Numbered from the stretch's first letter, positions 49,385-62,551 are shown. The stretch: 64,000 nt of DNA from Archegozetes longisetosus (GCA_018873245.2 JAEMBT020000002.1:496001-560000); one strand, 5' to 3'. A program made the numbers and translations. The notes: generated by a model not told the origin, from the letters alone.

Positions 49385-50172
49385 TTCAACCTTTAAGAAA
49401 TGATAACTTTTCCAGACCTTAAATAAATTTGAATCTTAGCACGAGAGAATAGAAAATATATCTACCACTGTATCTAAAAAGTAAGAACTTTTATGCTACC
49501 TACAAACGACAGCCAATAAAAGGTTTTTTGAAAATCTGACTGAAGTCTCAGTGAGACCTTGACTTGTGCCACATTGTTTTAAAATTGAATGGCTTTAACA
49601 TTTATAATACTTGAATAGTAATGAACTATACTTTAGAAGTAGAGACGATTCAAGGGTGTAGCAATGGTAGAATCTTGATAAGTGAATACCAGGAAAAGTG
49701 ATAAGAACAAATTTGTTTGTTATGTTAATTAAGATGTTATGTTAATTTTAATTGGACAGTCAATGTCATATGGCAGTTAAATTTAGACTTTCAATCTCAA
49801 GTAACCAGTTTTTGAACAGTCAATAGCTGTATGTCTGAAAGTTAAGCATAAAAAATTTTATTACGTATTCTTATAAATTCAATGCTAACGACTTGTTTTG
49901 AAGTGAAGATAATAGAATTAATATTTCAAAAGCGCGATTGATATCTTCTATTATTTTTGTATTTCAACATAGACTTTTGTTGAATATTACTAATACTTGT
50001 TAAAAGAAAAAATATTAATCTTTAAACATTTGCATGCTTTCAATGTTATCAAAGTTAAAATTGAAAGAGTATTATACTTTCTTCTTTTAAATTCTAATCA
50101 TAATTTCTTTTCTATAATTTAATCGGAGCGATAATTTCTGACTAAAATCTCCATCATAAATAAACTGATGAA
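49385..50172. other. Intergenic, no gene seen
   Basis: AT-rich spacer upstream of the best nitroreductase copy; nothing recognised. Confidence 0.4.
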
Positions 50173-50630
50173 TCAAAATTTTCTAAGTTGTTTCTCTGTA
50201 CCAGATCTCTGACCCCAAACCGGTCTCCTTTGAACAGCAATCGTAACTTCTACATTATAATCATCATTGACGGTGACCCCAACCACATGAGAAGCTCTTC
50301 TCTTATCAAAACCTGCCATAGCATGAACGACACAATCTCTTGCACTGACCTCTAAAGCTATGGCCATCCAGACAGCGCCCATATCGAAACTATGTGATGG
50401 AACAGGTATTTTATCGCCTTTGTTTAAGCAATACTTATTTGAGAGCAAGACTATAAGAACCGATTCATGTGAAGCCCATTTTTGGTTCTTCGGAGTCACG
50501 AGTTCCACAAACTTTGCCGGTGACTGAGATTTTGCTTTTCTTAAACGAACCTTCATTCTTGACTATTGAAAGAAGATGGCGCCCAGTGCGCGGCCTCGAA
50601 TAGTGGAAGTAGCTCTTCATCTGCCATCTC
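50173..50630 (-). pseudogene. Nitroreductase-family relic, third copy
   Basis: EMADEELLPLFEAAHWAPSS (50570-50630) continues FNSQE-stop-RFV-stop: TGA at 50553-50555 replaces the Trp of QEWRF, and TAA follows at 50541-50543. After a frame change the sequence runs open as QKWASHESVLIVLLSNKY, VPSHSFDMGAVWMAIALE, VVHAMAGFDKRR, DDYNVEVTIAV, RSGTEK. No signal-peptide exon is seen upstream, so it is 5'-truncated. Dead copy. Confidence 0.8.
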
Positions 50631-50994
50631 TGCTTATTTGTAAAATGCACTAAAAATCATAAGATCTTGGCACAATCATTTCTTTGAACTAACTCACTTC
50701 ATATCTGTTTGTATATTCTTTATATCTTTTACTCCATGTAAGATTTTATTAGTTTTTCTAAACTTAACAGACGATGAACAATAAGAAAATCTCTTGTAAT
50801 TTAATCATTGAAGCCTTAGAGGTGAAGATCAGCCAAGAGTTTTTGTTTGGCTGAAGAAAAACAATTTATTTCGATATTTTTAATGGAGTTTACACTTTTT
50901 AAGCATATTTTGATATTCTTAAGTAACGAAAGAGATTAAACTAAATTAAACATTATTCTTTATTGGAGAACTTATATCTAATATAATGAAAATA

Positions 50995-51406
50995 TTAGGG
51001 TTTTGCTTATGTAATGCGGTTTTTGTTAGTAAAATTGCACCGGTCGCCCGGATTCAGGGTAGTCTTCGACACTGGAGTCGTTGTTTCAGAAGCGCGAAAA
51101 CCATCGCTGACATTGACTCACATTCAGAACTTTGCGACCATATGTGTCCCGAATGTGTTGTGCGGCTTCGGTAGCATTTGATCCCCGATGAAATTCATAC
51201 AACAAACAATGTCTTAGGTGAGTCTTAGTCTGAAATTCTTCAGCCACTTGGACACAATTTATTTAAAGATCATTTGTCAATAATTTGAGTTTAGATATCA
51301 CTCTCTTGGATGACTTTCCAAAAACATTTGTAAACAATCGATTACTGATTCAAAATTGACCTCAAACATAACGTTAAAAATCCGCATTACATAAGCAAAA
51401 CCCTAA
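50995..51406 (-). mobile_element. 412-bp internally deleted mariner element
   Basis: Perfect 25-bp inverted ends TTAGGGTTTTGCTTATGTAATGCGG are flanked by TA on both sides (50993-50994, 51407-51408), the mariner target duplication. Inside, on the minus strand (51041-51250), is the N-terminal transposase helix-turn-helix (THLRHCLLYEFHRGSNATEA, YGRKVLNVSQCQRWFSRF), then TGA, then SSVEDYPESGRP in the same frame. The catalytic domain is deleted. The fragment at 6757-7020 is the same family (RHCLLYEF.RGS, VSQC.RWF.RF) and has a stop at the same codon. Confidence 0.88.
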
Positions 51407-51573
51407 TAGAAATTTCGACTCTTGACAATTATTTCTTGCGGTTACTCTTTGTCTGACTTCAACACAAAGAGTGGGTAAATCTATTCCTGATGTTTGGAAT
51501 GATTTGACTCCAATCAGTTTTATGCTCAGTAAATTCAAATGCCCTCCCAAAGACTATAGAATATTATCCGGTA

Positions 51574-52458
51574 TCTGCACAAAATTTAAGACGCAATTTC
51601 TTAACCAAATATAGTTGATTCGATTAAATTTTGTTTTTACTTTGAAAGAATAGTTATTAGGTAACAAAACATTGCAATTATTAGTTTATAATAATTTATA
51701 ATAAGAAAAGATGTCCTCCTCTAAAGAGCTTGAGGATAGGAAAAGGATTGGCGCTTTTATTGAAAGAAACCCGAATATGAAAACTTGCGATATCGTAAGA
51801 CATTATGAACTGGAGGGCATCCCTCGCCGTACAGTATATTCAATTATCCAAAGATTCATAAGTGGTCAGAGTGCCGATCGGACTCCAGGTCCGAGAAAAA
51901 ACCGAGAAATTAACTGAAAAACTAAAGACAAAATAATTGAGTTCGCGGTAATGCGATCACTGCAGAAGTCTATATTCGGGAATGTTTACCACTTCTGAAA
52001 GATTTTATCGATAAGTACCATTCAGACGATAAATATTTTTTCTGGCCCGATTTGGCTACTTCTCATTACGCCAAAACCACTCAAGAAGTTTACCAAAGAG
52101 TTGGAATCAAAGTTGTCCCAAAAGAGATTAGTCCTCTAAATGTCCCCCAACTCCAGCCAATTGAAAGATTTTGGGCAAATTCGGGTAAAAAAATTTATGA
52201 AAATGGGTGGACAACAGATGTAAATCCCTAAACTAATTCGAAGAATCAAAACAATAATAAGTAAAAGATCTGAAAATCTGTGCCAAAACCTTATGAGAGG
52301 TGTTAAGACTAAGGTCCGCAAAGCAGCGGACAAAGGAGTACTATCTGTCATCAATTGATATCAAATCAAACTTCATATAATGTATTTTCATTTAATAAAT
52401 TTCTGTTCAATTTCGGTGAAATTTTGATTAATAATTATTAAAATTATTTTTGTGCAGA
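51574..52458 (+). mobile_element. DD37E-type Tc1/mariner relic
   Basis: TCTGCACAAAA at 51574-51584 and its complement at 52448-52458 are likely terminal repeats. From 51711 a frame encodes a helix-turn-helix (MSSSKELEDRKRIGAFIERN, MKTCDIVRHYELEGIPRRTV), then a stop. From about 51946 the C-terminal catalytic part follows: RGNAITAEVYIRECLPLLKD, FFWPDLATSHYAK and NVPQLQPIERFWA, in which the second Asp and the Glu are 37 residues apart. The segment with the first Asp is deleted, and a frame break near 52228 precedes KLIRRIKTII. Non-functional. Confidence 0.8.
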
Positions 52459-54495
52459 TTTCTCTAGCCAAGGCTCACATATTGAAAGAATGATCGCAAC
52501 CTTCATACTCGTTTTGTTAAAATTCGATCTAAAAAATATCTTAACTTAACTTCTTGGATGTTCTTATAGTTCTTTACATATAAAAGATAAAATAAGGACC
52601 TTGAAATGACAAACTATAAATAGTGATAAATATAATGTTGACTATTTCATGTGCGTTTGTTCTTGTTTGTTATGCGCTTTACTCCCAGTATAGTGGTTTA
52701 CTTGTACTTTAATTGAAGGAGAACTACCAATCAGAAGGATTCAAATGGCCAATAATGCAGCACATAATAAGAAAGACTCTGTACTATTGGATATAAAAAA
52801 GATTTTCAAATTGAATAATTCGATTTCTCAACAATTAGTAAATTGTTATTAAATGAGAGAGATATGAAAAATATAAACTTTAGCCAAACCCTTGTATACT
52901 TTAAAATTGTGGCAGAAATTCTTAGCTTTGAAAGCCAGTCAGCCTAAGACGATTTGTTTTCTTTTATTGAGTGTCATTTTGAGAATTAGAATGTCACTTA
53001 ATTTATCTGTAGATAAAGTTTATCTTCTAATTAGTCACAGATTTAGAGTAGTGAGTGTGAATACAAGTCACTTTTCATACTTGTACCTTGATGAATATTT
53101 ATTAGTAAAAATTTTCCTATATTTTGCTTTATGATTTATATCAAAGGTTTTCAGTTCTGTTGCTCATTTTTCCTTTAAAATTGGTTTTCGAACCACTAAT
53201 CTATTAACAGGAGCTATCGTTACTACAATATGAACCTTAGTTTCAGTATGAGCTCACTTTAGCTCAGTCTTGGTTAAGTTTCAAATCTTGTGCTAAATTT
53301 TACTCTTTCAAGTATTAGATAAGTGTTTATATAGATGTTGTTCTCAGTTTAGTTAATTAAGAATTTTGGAAAGCTCGTGTCATAATTTTCTTCAAAAGAA
53401 TCTTCGAATCTTAATTGTAAGGAAATTAACTTTAGCATAAAAATATATTTTTATTGCTATTCAGATTTAAGGTTAGCTAAAGAAAAATAGTGCATATGAA
53501 GGCAGACCTAACCTAAGCTCGAACTTAAAAGATGTACAAATTTGTAAGTGTGATTTTCTAACTCGCTTTGCTGTTTAGCTACAACATTGAATAGCTTAAT
53601 ATGATATATTGATTTGAAACAAAAGTTCATACGAAAGTTATTTTGAAGTTTAGAGAAACAGAGTAACTGTAAAAAAGGATAGAAAATTCACACAATCATA
53701 GAATGAACTTTAGAGAAGAGTAATAGGATAAGTAAAGTTCTGACCAATAATTTGATTACATGACACAAAGTTAACATAAACAAGCAAAGGACATGTATTT
53801 CATTAAATAAGTATAAAAGGTATTGCCATTGTCATCTGATATGAAGTCCTAGTATGATATATAAAAGTTTAATCCATGAAATTGAGTTCGAACTAATGAA
53901 AATGTATTACTATGATCTATTGGATGCAATTAGATACCTTGTACGTTTTGTCTTATAGAACAGTTTTCAAGTGAAACTTAGACAAATTAATATACTTTAT
54001 ATCAAAATTTGTTCCCGAAAATTAGTTAGATTAAGCAAAAGTGAGTTTATTGCAGAAAAGAATATTAAAATTACGTTTATAATTTATACTGATTTAATAT
54101 ATAATCGAATACATAGTTAAAATTAAAGTCTATAATACATTCATTCTTCTGGAGATTTGTTCATATAGTTAATGAATAAAAGACGTTTGTTTACAATAGA
54201 TTTATACACGAATCAATAAAGCCTGACCAATAAAACAACCAAAAACTGATTTAAGTTTTGATTACTTAAAAGTTTTCAAACATGAAACTTAAACACAACA
54301 TTCAGAGACATCTTAATTTTCATTCTTAAAATTTATGAAAATTCTTAAACTTATCTAATTATAGGCTATATTCAAGGCTACAATATTTTAATATTGGATA
54401 AGATAAAATTAGATATTTAACTAATCATTTAACAAGAGTCCAAACATGATCATTATTTATCCCGTATTTATGACATATAGAGAAACTAGAAATAT
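52459..54495. other. Intergenic, no gene seen
   Basis: 2 kb of AT-rich DNA. The open frame at 52892-53134 shows no domain, signal peptide or splice partner. Confidence 0.4.
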
Positions 54496-54705
54496 TTATT
54501 TCTTCTGTTGTCCACCAGAGTTTCCAATATGAAGACCATCGAGACCGACCTGCGGAATATCTAAATTAAGATCTGTCTCAATTGCTTTAGCATTAGAGCC
54601 CAGACCAATGTAGTTCTCCTCTATTGGAAGCGGCTCTATCGGCTCAATTATCGGTATAGCAGTTGAACACAAGATAAGACAGGAGAGAAATATTAGCAAT
54701 TTCAT
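54496..54705 (-). CDS. Small secreted peptide 2
   Basis: A 69-residue single-exon frame starting MKLLIFLSCLILCSTAIP, a signal peptide; an in-frame ATG ten codons upstream (54735) is less likely. The mature part is acidic and proline-rich at first (IIEPIEPLPIEE), then AKAIETDLNLDIPQVGLDG and LHIGN. The pattern A-K-x-I-E-x-D-L-x-L followed by HIG is shared with the peptide at 43336-43572. No cysteines. Function unknown. Confidence 0.6.
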   Translation of the reverse strand: MKLLIFLSCLILCSTAIPIIEPIEPLPIEENYIGLGSNAKAIETDLNLDIPQVGLDGLHIGNSGGQQKK

Positions 54706-54735
54706 CCTCAAAAATCTCAAGTATAAGTTGGACAA

Positions 54736-55264
54736 ATAACTATTCAGTATATCACTGATTTAATAATATTTAAAGTATGGAAAACTTGATACTGACGGTT
54801 CAGGAAAGCTATTTTTCAGAGTCAAACTTCTAAACTGAAAAGATGTGAAAATTAGATCACTTCTTATAAGAAAGTTTATACTAAGAATAGAAGTGACTTA
54901 GCTGTTTGTTATGTAATCGAATTCTTCATTAATATTAATTTGCGTGATTTGAGTAAAAATGAAAATTAATCGTATATAAAGTGTCGGTTGAGGGTCTCAT
55001 TTATAAAAACATTGGAATGTTCTGTACGGAATGCAAGTCATCAAAAGTTGATTGATAATAACTCGAATGATTAAATTTTTCCACTATTTAGAATTAAGAT
55101 AGTCTTGTAGATTAGTCTCAAATACATAATAAGCAAAAACTCATTTAAGGTAAAACTCTTTATTTTAAACAAATCCCAACCATAGACAAGTTTTAGTTAA
55201 AGTATCATGTTTTTCAGGTCAACACAAACAGAAGAAAATTTTAAGTTATGCTAAAAAGTTTATA
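54736..55264. other. Intergenic, no gene seen
   Basis: AT-rich spacer between two minus-strand genes; nothing recognised. Confidence 0.4.
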
Positions 55265-56116
55265 TTAAACCATTCTTACTTCAGTTGAATTTCTAAAGTT
55301 AGTATTTTGATTTTGATCTTTATAAACAAAAATTTGCTTTGAAAACTCGAATCTCTTAAATTCCGAGGCAAAAGAAGCAAAATAAGGACTAAGCAAAAAG
55401 ATTAGAATCCATTCCATTATCGTTCCCATAATATGAAAAGTATAACCAGCTTCACTACTATTCCATTTCATCCTCTTGTTAACATCATAGAAGGTATCAG
55501 GCAATAATATGAACGAACCAATAGCTAATAAATTATAACCAAGAGCTAATATAAGACAAGTTCCAGATAATATGCACCGTATTCTTGCCATATTTTTGCG
55601 ACCCAACTCGAAAGCTATTTTGCTTTGGAAGTAAATATCTAATACCGATGAACTGAATCCTAGTATAGCTGAACTGTTATGCACTGTTTGCACGAAAAAT
55701 CCCTCAGAGTTACGAAAATTTGCTACTCCTATAAATCCAGTTACCATTAATAGACCACTGATTAATGACCTTTTGTTTAATCTCCCTACAACTAATTTAT
55801 CACAAGTGCTGTTGATATTTTCAATATAGACTATCATGGACTCGTGTCGAATGAATACGAATATTAGTATAAGTGTTGCTCCAAGATTCATGAATAACGA
55901 GAAAAATGAGGCTTCAGGTGGCATTACACCTAAATCACTAACAAACGGTAGGATAGGCTCGATGTGGTTCATACACATCGCTATAATCCATCTACAGATT
56001 AAGTTTTCGATAGATTAGTAAATATCAGGCATTTCAAAAAATACTTACAATATAAACGGAAAAATCAAAATGTTAATTGAAATAAAAGTTGGCAATAAAT
56101 GGATTCCTAAAGCCAT
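55265..56116 (-). CDS. DRAM/Frag1/Sfk1-family membrane protein
   Basis: Exons 56049-56116 and 55265-55991 join at phase 2 to 264 residues, the normal DRAM length. Six hydrophobic segments are visible, starting with MALGIHLLPTFISINILIFP and including ASFFSLFMNLGATLILIFVF, SLISGLLMVTGFIGVANF, CILSGTCLILALGYNLLAIG and GTIMEWILIFLLSPYFASFA. The family signature ISD-x-G-x-x-PPE appears as FVSDLGVMPPEAS after the first segment. DRAM proteins are lysosomal membrane proteins linked to autophagy; Frag1/Sfk1 relatives act in GPI-anchor and lipid remodelling at other membranes. Which subgroup this is cannot be decided here. No lesion. Confidence 0.88.
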
Positions 56117-59100
56117 GCTTGATTAAATTATACAAAAACTGAAAGTATTTGAAAGATAGCTTTATGTTTATATATATTTTTTACTAAAGTTTCCTCTAAG
56201 AACTTAGATAAACATATGTTAGGTATCTAGGTTAGAATAAAAGTATTTTATGGAAAATTTATTTCAAGTAATGATGCAACGAGCTATGAAAATCTTATAA
56301 TTTTGAAGATCACTTAAAATATTAAACTTAATGAAAAAAGTTCCATAACTTTGACTTTTGATGAAAGACATTCATTCGAGCATTTATTGCGCTGTTTCTG
56401 GTTTATTAATTGCTTAACAAATCATTATTTAGTTTACTAATCATAACTCAATTATAAGATAATTGCTTGGTAATAGCAACGTAAACAAATTAGGACTATG
56501 TTGGATAAATCATCATTTAAACAGTAAAGATTTTAAGCTAAATTTCGAAACATATATAATTAGAGGTAAATTAGATAATACAATTGATCTAATCATGATT
56601 TTATAAACGCAGAGAATCACATATAAGTTAAACGATATTTCGTTTTAGTAATTATCTCGAAATCAAAAATTCATAAACAAAATATGAATTAAACCAAAGA
56701 CTTGATTGAGGATCAAAGATTTAGTATTAACTGGTAAGTCAACATAGAAAATCTTATTATACAACATATCAGATTAAAATTCAAGGAAATCTAAGAAAGC
56801 TATTCAAATCTAATCATTTTTAAGATAAGTTTTCGCTAAATATTTTTTTGAAGATAGCCTTTTTAGGAAACGAAAATGAAAATGAATGGATAAAATTCAT
56901 TTCAGTTTTCACTTATTTCTTCGAAGCATTCAGAAATTTTAATTTGATTTCAATAATCATCCAATTTTTGAACATGCTGGAAACTTTTCAAAAGCTGGCT
57001 GAAAATAGTATAGAGCAAAAGTTCATTTAATATGAGCTATGTTCAAGCTAGTGTTGATTCCGTTCCTGAAACGGGAACTGGAAAGGATTCGGAATGGCAA
57101 TAAAACTTCTCAAAAGAACCGAATAAGAACGGGAAGAAATTTTAAATATTTAAAGAGAACAGAATAGAAACCAAATGTAATATAATGAAGAAGGTAAACA
57201 ACTCTAGTTCAAGCTTAACTTTAGCCTATATTTCACAGTAGTTGAACGCCATTAGAGAACCACTGGTTAAGATTGAATTATATGATGCGTTTGTTAGTAT
57301 TTCGAGGGTTGTGATTAAGGGTTCGCATTCTCAGGAAGTCTGGTTTTAATGTTTTAGGATCCCGATTTCATCATATTTATTTAAGGTAATTCTGAAAACT
57401 GAATAGAATGTGTCGATATGATGCTATTTGGTGTAAAATCATTGTTAAAATATACTCTTTTTTAATAATATAGAAATTATTCACAAATACTTTATTTTTC
57501 CGCTAAATGATGAAAATTTCATATTTCATTTTGACTCAAAAATTTGATATAAGAAACTATCAATTTTCGTCAACTTACACACTTGTGACAGCTTTTCAAT
57601 AATGTATGTCAACTCGTTCTAAAAGACCATCTAAAACATTGGTGAAGGAAAAATAAAATTTATTAACTTAATTTTTATCCAGGTATCTCAACTCTCTACC
57701 GGGGAAATTTTTGAATCTCAGGTTTCCGGATGTTTGGAATGAATACATTGTACTAAATTTGTAACTATATATCTTCACAATTTTTCTTATTTTGAACTGT
57801 AAGCAGATTAAAAAAAAGAGATATAGTTATAAAAAAAATTCACTAATTCTTTGTATGAATTCCTATTTTATTCGAAAAAATTGAGAATTGGAGTTAAATC
57901 AAATTTTCTTAAAAATCTAGTCTGCTTCTACCCATCATGTTGGAATAAAATGTAAAAATATTCTTTATCGATTATCACAGATTAGCGACCTCGAAAATCA
58001 ATTGAACTTAAAAATTGCTGGAGATGTTAGAAAACACTTTTCTGAAGTTTCTGCTCTTATTTGAGTTAACGATATCAAAAATATAGTATTTAATAGTTCC
58101 TTCAAAATCAAAATTGTATTAACCTAACTTTTTCTCTTTAATCCTAATTGAAGGTAATCCTTACATCACTTATAAGGTATAAGCACTACATCAAACCTAT
58201 CCGAAATGGTACCTACGTGAAGCATTTAGTGGTTTTCTTAAACTTCAAGAGAGTGGTACAAACAATTTAGCTTTTAGAAAAGTGGATGAATCACAGTCAT
58301 ATGTCTATATAATTAGATTCGTAATAATAAAAATTTGATTCAATAAGTTCTCTGGATCCGCATTGTGTAAAGTGGAGTGATCATTTTCAAAATCTTGCAA
58401 TTATACCAAGTATACTAGTGGGCATAATTGTGTCATTTTATTTTCATAACTTCACGAATATTAAGTATAAAAGAATGCTTGAATATTTTATTTAAAGAAT
58501 TTGATTCAAAAAGAATTTAAGTGTGATTTTACGCTCAGATGTGCATTGCAAAATGTTTTTCCTTACTAGAAATCTGAGCTAGCCGAGGTATCATCTTGTA
58601 TAAATTTGGTAGTTGCTCAAATTCCGTTTACCCTGATATTCTACAAATTGAAGAGTTCTAGATATAAATATTATAACTTAATGAACTCATTGCAAAATGG
58701 CATAGAATAAGGCAAAAGATATTTTACAGTGTTTTAAGTTTCGGTAGACCAAGACTGCTGAATAAAACACTAGAACTATATTGAATCATTATTCGTAGTG
58801 AAATTTGATTGTATTTGAGATCACTTTTAAAGCATTCCTCAACTTTAAACATAGGACTATATCTGCTTTGCATTAAGATGCCTGGCTTATATCATTGAAA
58901 CTGAAAAAATTCTATTCACTTAACAATAGCCAAGACTCATAATTTGAATCCTAAGTCTTGATTTGAATTAAATTTGAATAATGCAAATTACGAAGAAAAT
59001 TGAATCGACCAGTAGTTAGTATAATTATTATGACGCAAAGAACTGTTTTGAAATTATCAATTTTTACTAAGTTATTTAAAAGTTTACTATTGATTAACGT

Positions 59101-60686
59101 TTTCATGAGTGAATACATGACTATGTTGGCTCTTATAGTTATTTGATTAAATCGACCGAGTATTCTAATATGAATATGCACTATATTGGAATTGTAAATG
59201 TTTGTGTGATTAACTTTTTCGGTATTTGAATATTAATTTCAGACATTTTATTATGAATAAAAGATTAAGAAATGAATTAATAATTGATACAAATTTGAAA
59301 TGAATATAATTTGTGATATCAAATTTGATGTCTTCAGGTGTTTGAATCATTTAGAGATGGCTTAGTTTATTCTATTGATACTGTTTCAAATCAGTTGCAG
59401 TCTATTTCTTTCTGAAAAACTGTTAATTAAAAAAAACTTCTCGAACTAGAATTTTAACCACTGTAAGAGCTTGGAATACAAATGAATATTTCTGGTTTTC
59501 ATTTCTTATACTTTATTATTATTGAAAATTTTAATCTTCAAGTGTTGATCAAAATGGGCTTATACTTAAACTCGTATGGATCATATTTTCTACGACTAAA
59601 TCTTTCCTGAAATTCTATTTTGGTCTAGATAGCGGTTAATTTTCTGAAAGAAAAAATTAATCACTATACTTTAAACCTATAGAAGCGAGAAATTTTTTTC
59701 TAGCAAGAATTATGAAGACTTTGTTATTTTATCTTAAAAAATTGTTTTACTCAATATATTCGAGACTATGAGAACTTTCAAATGAAAATTTTAAACTAGA
59801 ATATAAAAGTTGTAGTGTTATTGGCTACCGATAATGGTGAATTAATTAGATACTAAAGTCCTCAGAATAGCAACTATAAAATAAAAATAAATTTACATCT
59901 TATTTAATCTATTAATTATAAAACCTCATTAGGGTATTAAGCTCTTCTGCTTGAGTTTAAAAAATCGCTCAGAATCTTTGATTATTTTATCATGCCTGCT
60001 ACAGAATCATAAGAATTACGCGATTCAGTTATAATGAATAAGTCTCAATTCATAAAACCTTATATTTTGTCCTTTGAAAATTTGATTCAATTATTTCCGA
60101 ATTTAATACTATAAACATTGAAACTTTCTCTTTATGTTAGTTTACCAACTATTCTATAATAGGGTTTTTAATTTTTAAACCAAAGTAGAAATTTCGAATT
60201 TGATACAAATGAAAATTGACTCTTGAGTATAAGACAAAATTTTACTTTCTACATAAAATGTATTTTTAGGTTACAAATACTTTTTATATAAAGCACATGA
60301 TCTTAGAACAAGAATATTGTTGGGTATCATAATAATAGTAGGAATAGCTTTTTAAATGTTACAAATGTAAGTCTACGTTTCGTGATAATTGAAGTAGTTT
60401 ATTAAAATTGAGATATATTTCCTATATAGAATACTATAATATAAGTATACGCGAAAATTTCGTGGCCTCTAGCCCTATAGTGCTGATATTATTAAACAAT
60501 ATATGTAAAAAACCGTGGTTATCCACAAGTATAATCCCAAAAAGAATTCATTTTCTAACTCTTTTCTACATCAAAATAAAACTATTGATATTTTATTATT
60601 CAACTTCTGTTGCCTGTATTAATTCTATAATTATGGAACTCAATAAAGAGTACATTCATGTCAAAATTTTTGAGGGTATAACTTCA
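56117..60686. other. Long gene-poor stretch
   Basis: 4.5 kb of AT-rich DNA with no supported gene. A short patch at 57058-57165 has repeated GGAACGGGAACTGGAA/GAACGGGAAG motifs, perhaps a transposon relic. Remaining open frames are short and featureless. Confidence 0.45.
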
Positions 60687-61293
60687 GAGCAGTGAGCGGA
60701 GGAGTTCTCGAAGTGGCAGAAAAGATTCGAGTAGGTTGTAGATCTTTGGTGGAGGAGGGATTTTATTATCAATTTCTAAACTTATATTGTAGAATAGTTT
60801 CTTAATAAAGTTGAGGCCACAAATTTTTAGCGTGTACTTACAACTTTAATCCACAAAAATCTACAGAATATTTTCAAGAAATACCTGAATTAAACAAATC
60901 AGCAGTTCAATTATACGTTTGTTGGTTTACGTGACTTTCTTTGATCTACTTAAGAGCGACTCCACTTCTATAGGGTTACATAGACCTTTTATCTGGTGGG
61001 CGAGTACAGCAAAAAAATAATAAGTACAAACATAAATTAAATATCAAACTATCAGTTATCTAAAACGGAATCCATATGTATAAAAGTATATCAAAATATT
61101 TCATTATATAGCTTATAATATCGATTTTGGGAATTGGTGTTTAGAAAGAAAATTCTCCCGATTTGAACGCCGCAGAGCTTTTCCATGATATAATTGAAGA
61201 TGAAGTTGAAAAGAAAATGTTAACAGAATCTAGTTTTGATAGATTTTCCGCTCAAGTCCTAAAAATTCACATTTCTGGGGTTTTACATCAATG
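60687..61293 (+). other. Two possible coding fragments of an unknown gene
   Basis: Two blocks look more protein-like than their surroundings. One, 60689-60805, reads AVSGGVLEVAEKIRVGC then RSLVEEGFYYQF and follows a CTTCAG. The other, 61145-61293, reads KENSPDLNAAELFHDIIEDE then VEKKMLTESSFDRFSAQVLK and follows TGTTTAG. I do not recognise either, have no start codon or signal peptide, and cannot show they belong together. They could be exons of an unknown gene or relics. Confidence 0.25.
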
Positions 61294-62551
61294 AAAACGA
61301 ATAATAGATTTTTTGTTAAACTTTTATGTTCGCATCCTTCACGAATTAATTATATAATAGCAGCTAATGGAAAACTTACTGATTGTATATATTACTTTTG
61401 TTTTCAATTACTAATAACTTGGCTTATAATATGTATTTGTATCTGTCGTGATTTTCGCTGTACCCTTTGGTATAAAGCTCGTGGTAAAACTTGTACTTCA
61501 AGTAGTCAATAAGTTATTAAGAGTTATCAAACAGACCATGAGCACAGAGTGTAAGTTTCACATATAATAGGAGTCAAAACTAACCTTCACTAAAATCTGT
61601 AATATTAAATTGGCAGAGGCGACTTTCACAAAATCGCGAAATTATTGCTTTACTTTTGTCATTATCTGATCATTGCCTATACATAACTATCTTTATAATC
61701 ATTATACTGTCCAGTGAATTACTTAAAATAATAGAAATAAAATGTCCAGAGGAATAACTATGGCTTTACTTGTATATTAAGCCTTCATTTTTGCAAATCT
61801 CGCTTTGTATTTGAACTTAATTCTCCTTAAGTCTTAAAGTTTTGTTAGCTTTATTGAATATAAAATAATATTATTGTGTCGTAAGCACTCGGCTCCTACT
61901 ATAAAACCTTCAAGCCACCTAAACCCTAACGAATAATAGAATCTAAATTATAACTGGAAATACTCTTTGGACCTGTGGTGCTACACCACTGCAAAAATGA
62001 TTCTCTCGCCTGATATGCAACCAGATGACAAAGATTTCAAGTCTCTATCGAGGACATAGAAATATTTTCAATTAATTTCAAAAGTGATTTTTAAATCCCC
62101 AATCTTTACCCTAAAAATAGAGAAGTCTATCACAAATGAACTCTTTATATTAATTATTTGCTTTGCTTGTTAGTGAAATAATTTTAAAACTATTGCTATA
62201 GCGTACTTAAGCATACAAATAGTCTTATTATAGCCTGAATTGTGAGCCTAATTCACAAAATTAAAACACGTAGCTATATTATAAAATAAATAAAAGTTTT
62301 AATTTCATATCTTTCTTAATGCCACTAATTTAAATTTAGTAAATAAATGATAAACTTAGATCTAATCTCAAAAAATATATTAGTTTACCAAAGTATGCTG
62401 CACTATTTGCAAAATCACAAAAGCTTAGGTTTGTATGACAACTTTTTCAACGATAACAATATGAATACTATTAGCTAATGCCAAAGTCGCACAAACTATG
62501 TAGTGATTTAGAAATGTTATTTTCTAATAATTCTCAAACATTAAGGTTAAA
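61294..62551. other. Intergenic, no gene seen
   Basis: AT-rich sequence upstream of the CE15 gene; nothing recognised. Confidence 0.4.

Noticed and set aside
52892..53134. 80-residue hydrophobic frame
   Set aside because: Not recognisable and typical of chance frames in AT-rich DNA.
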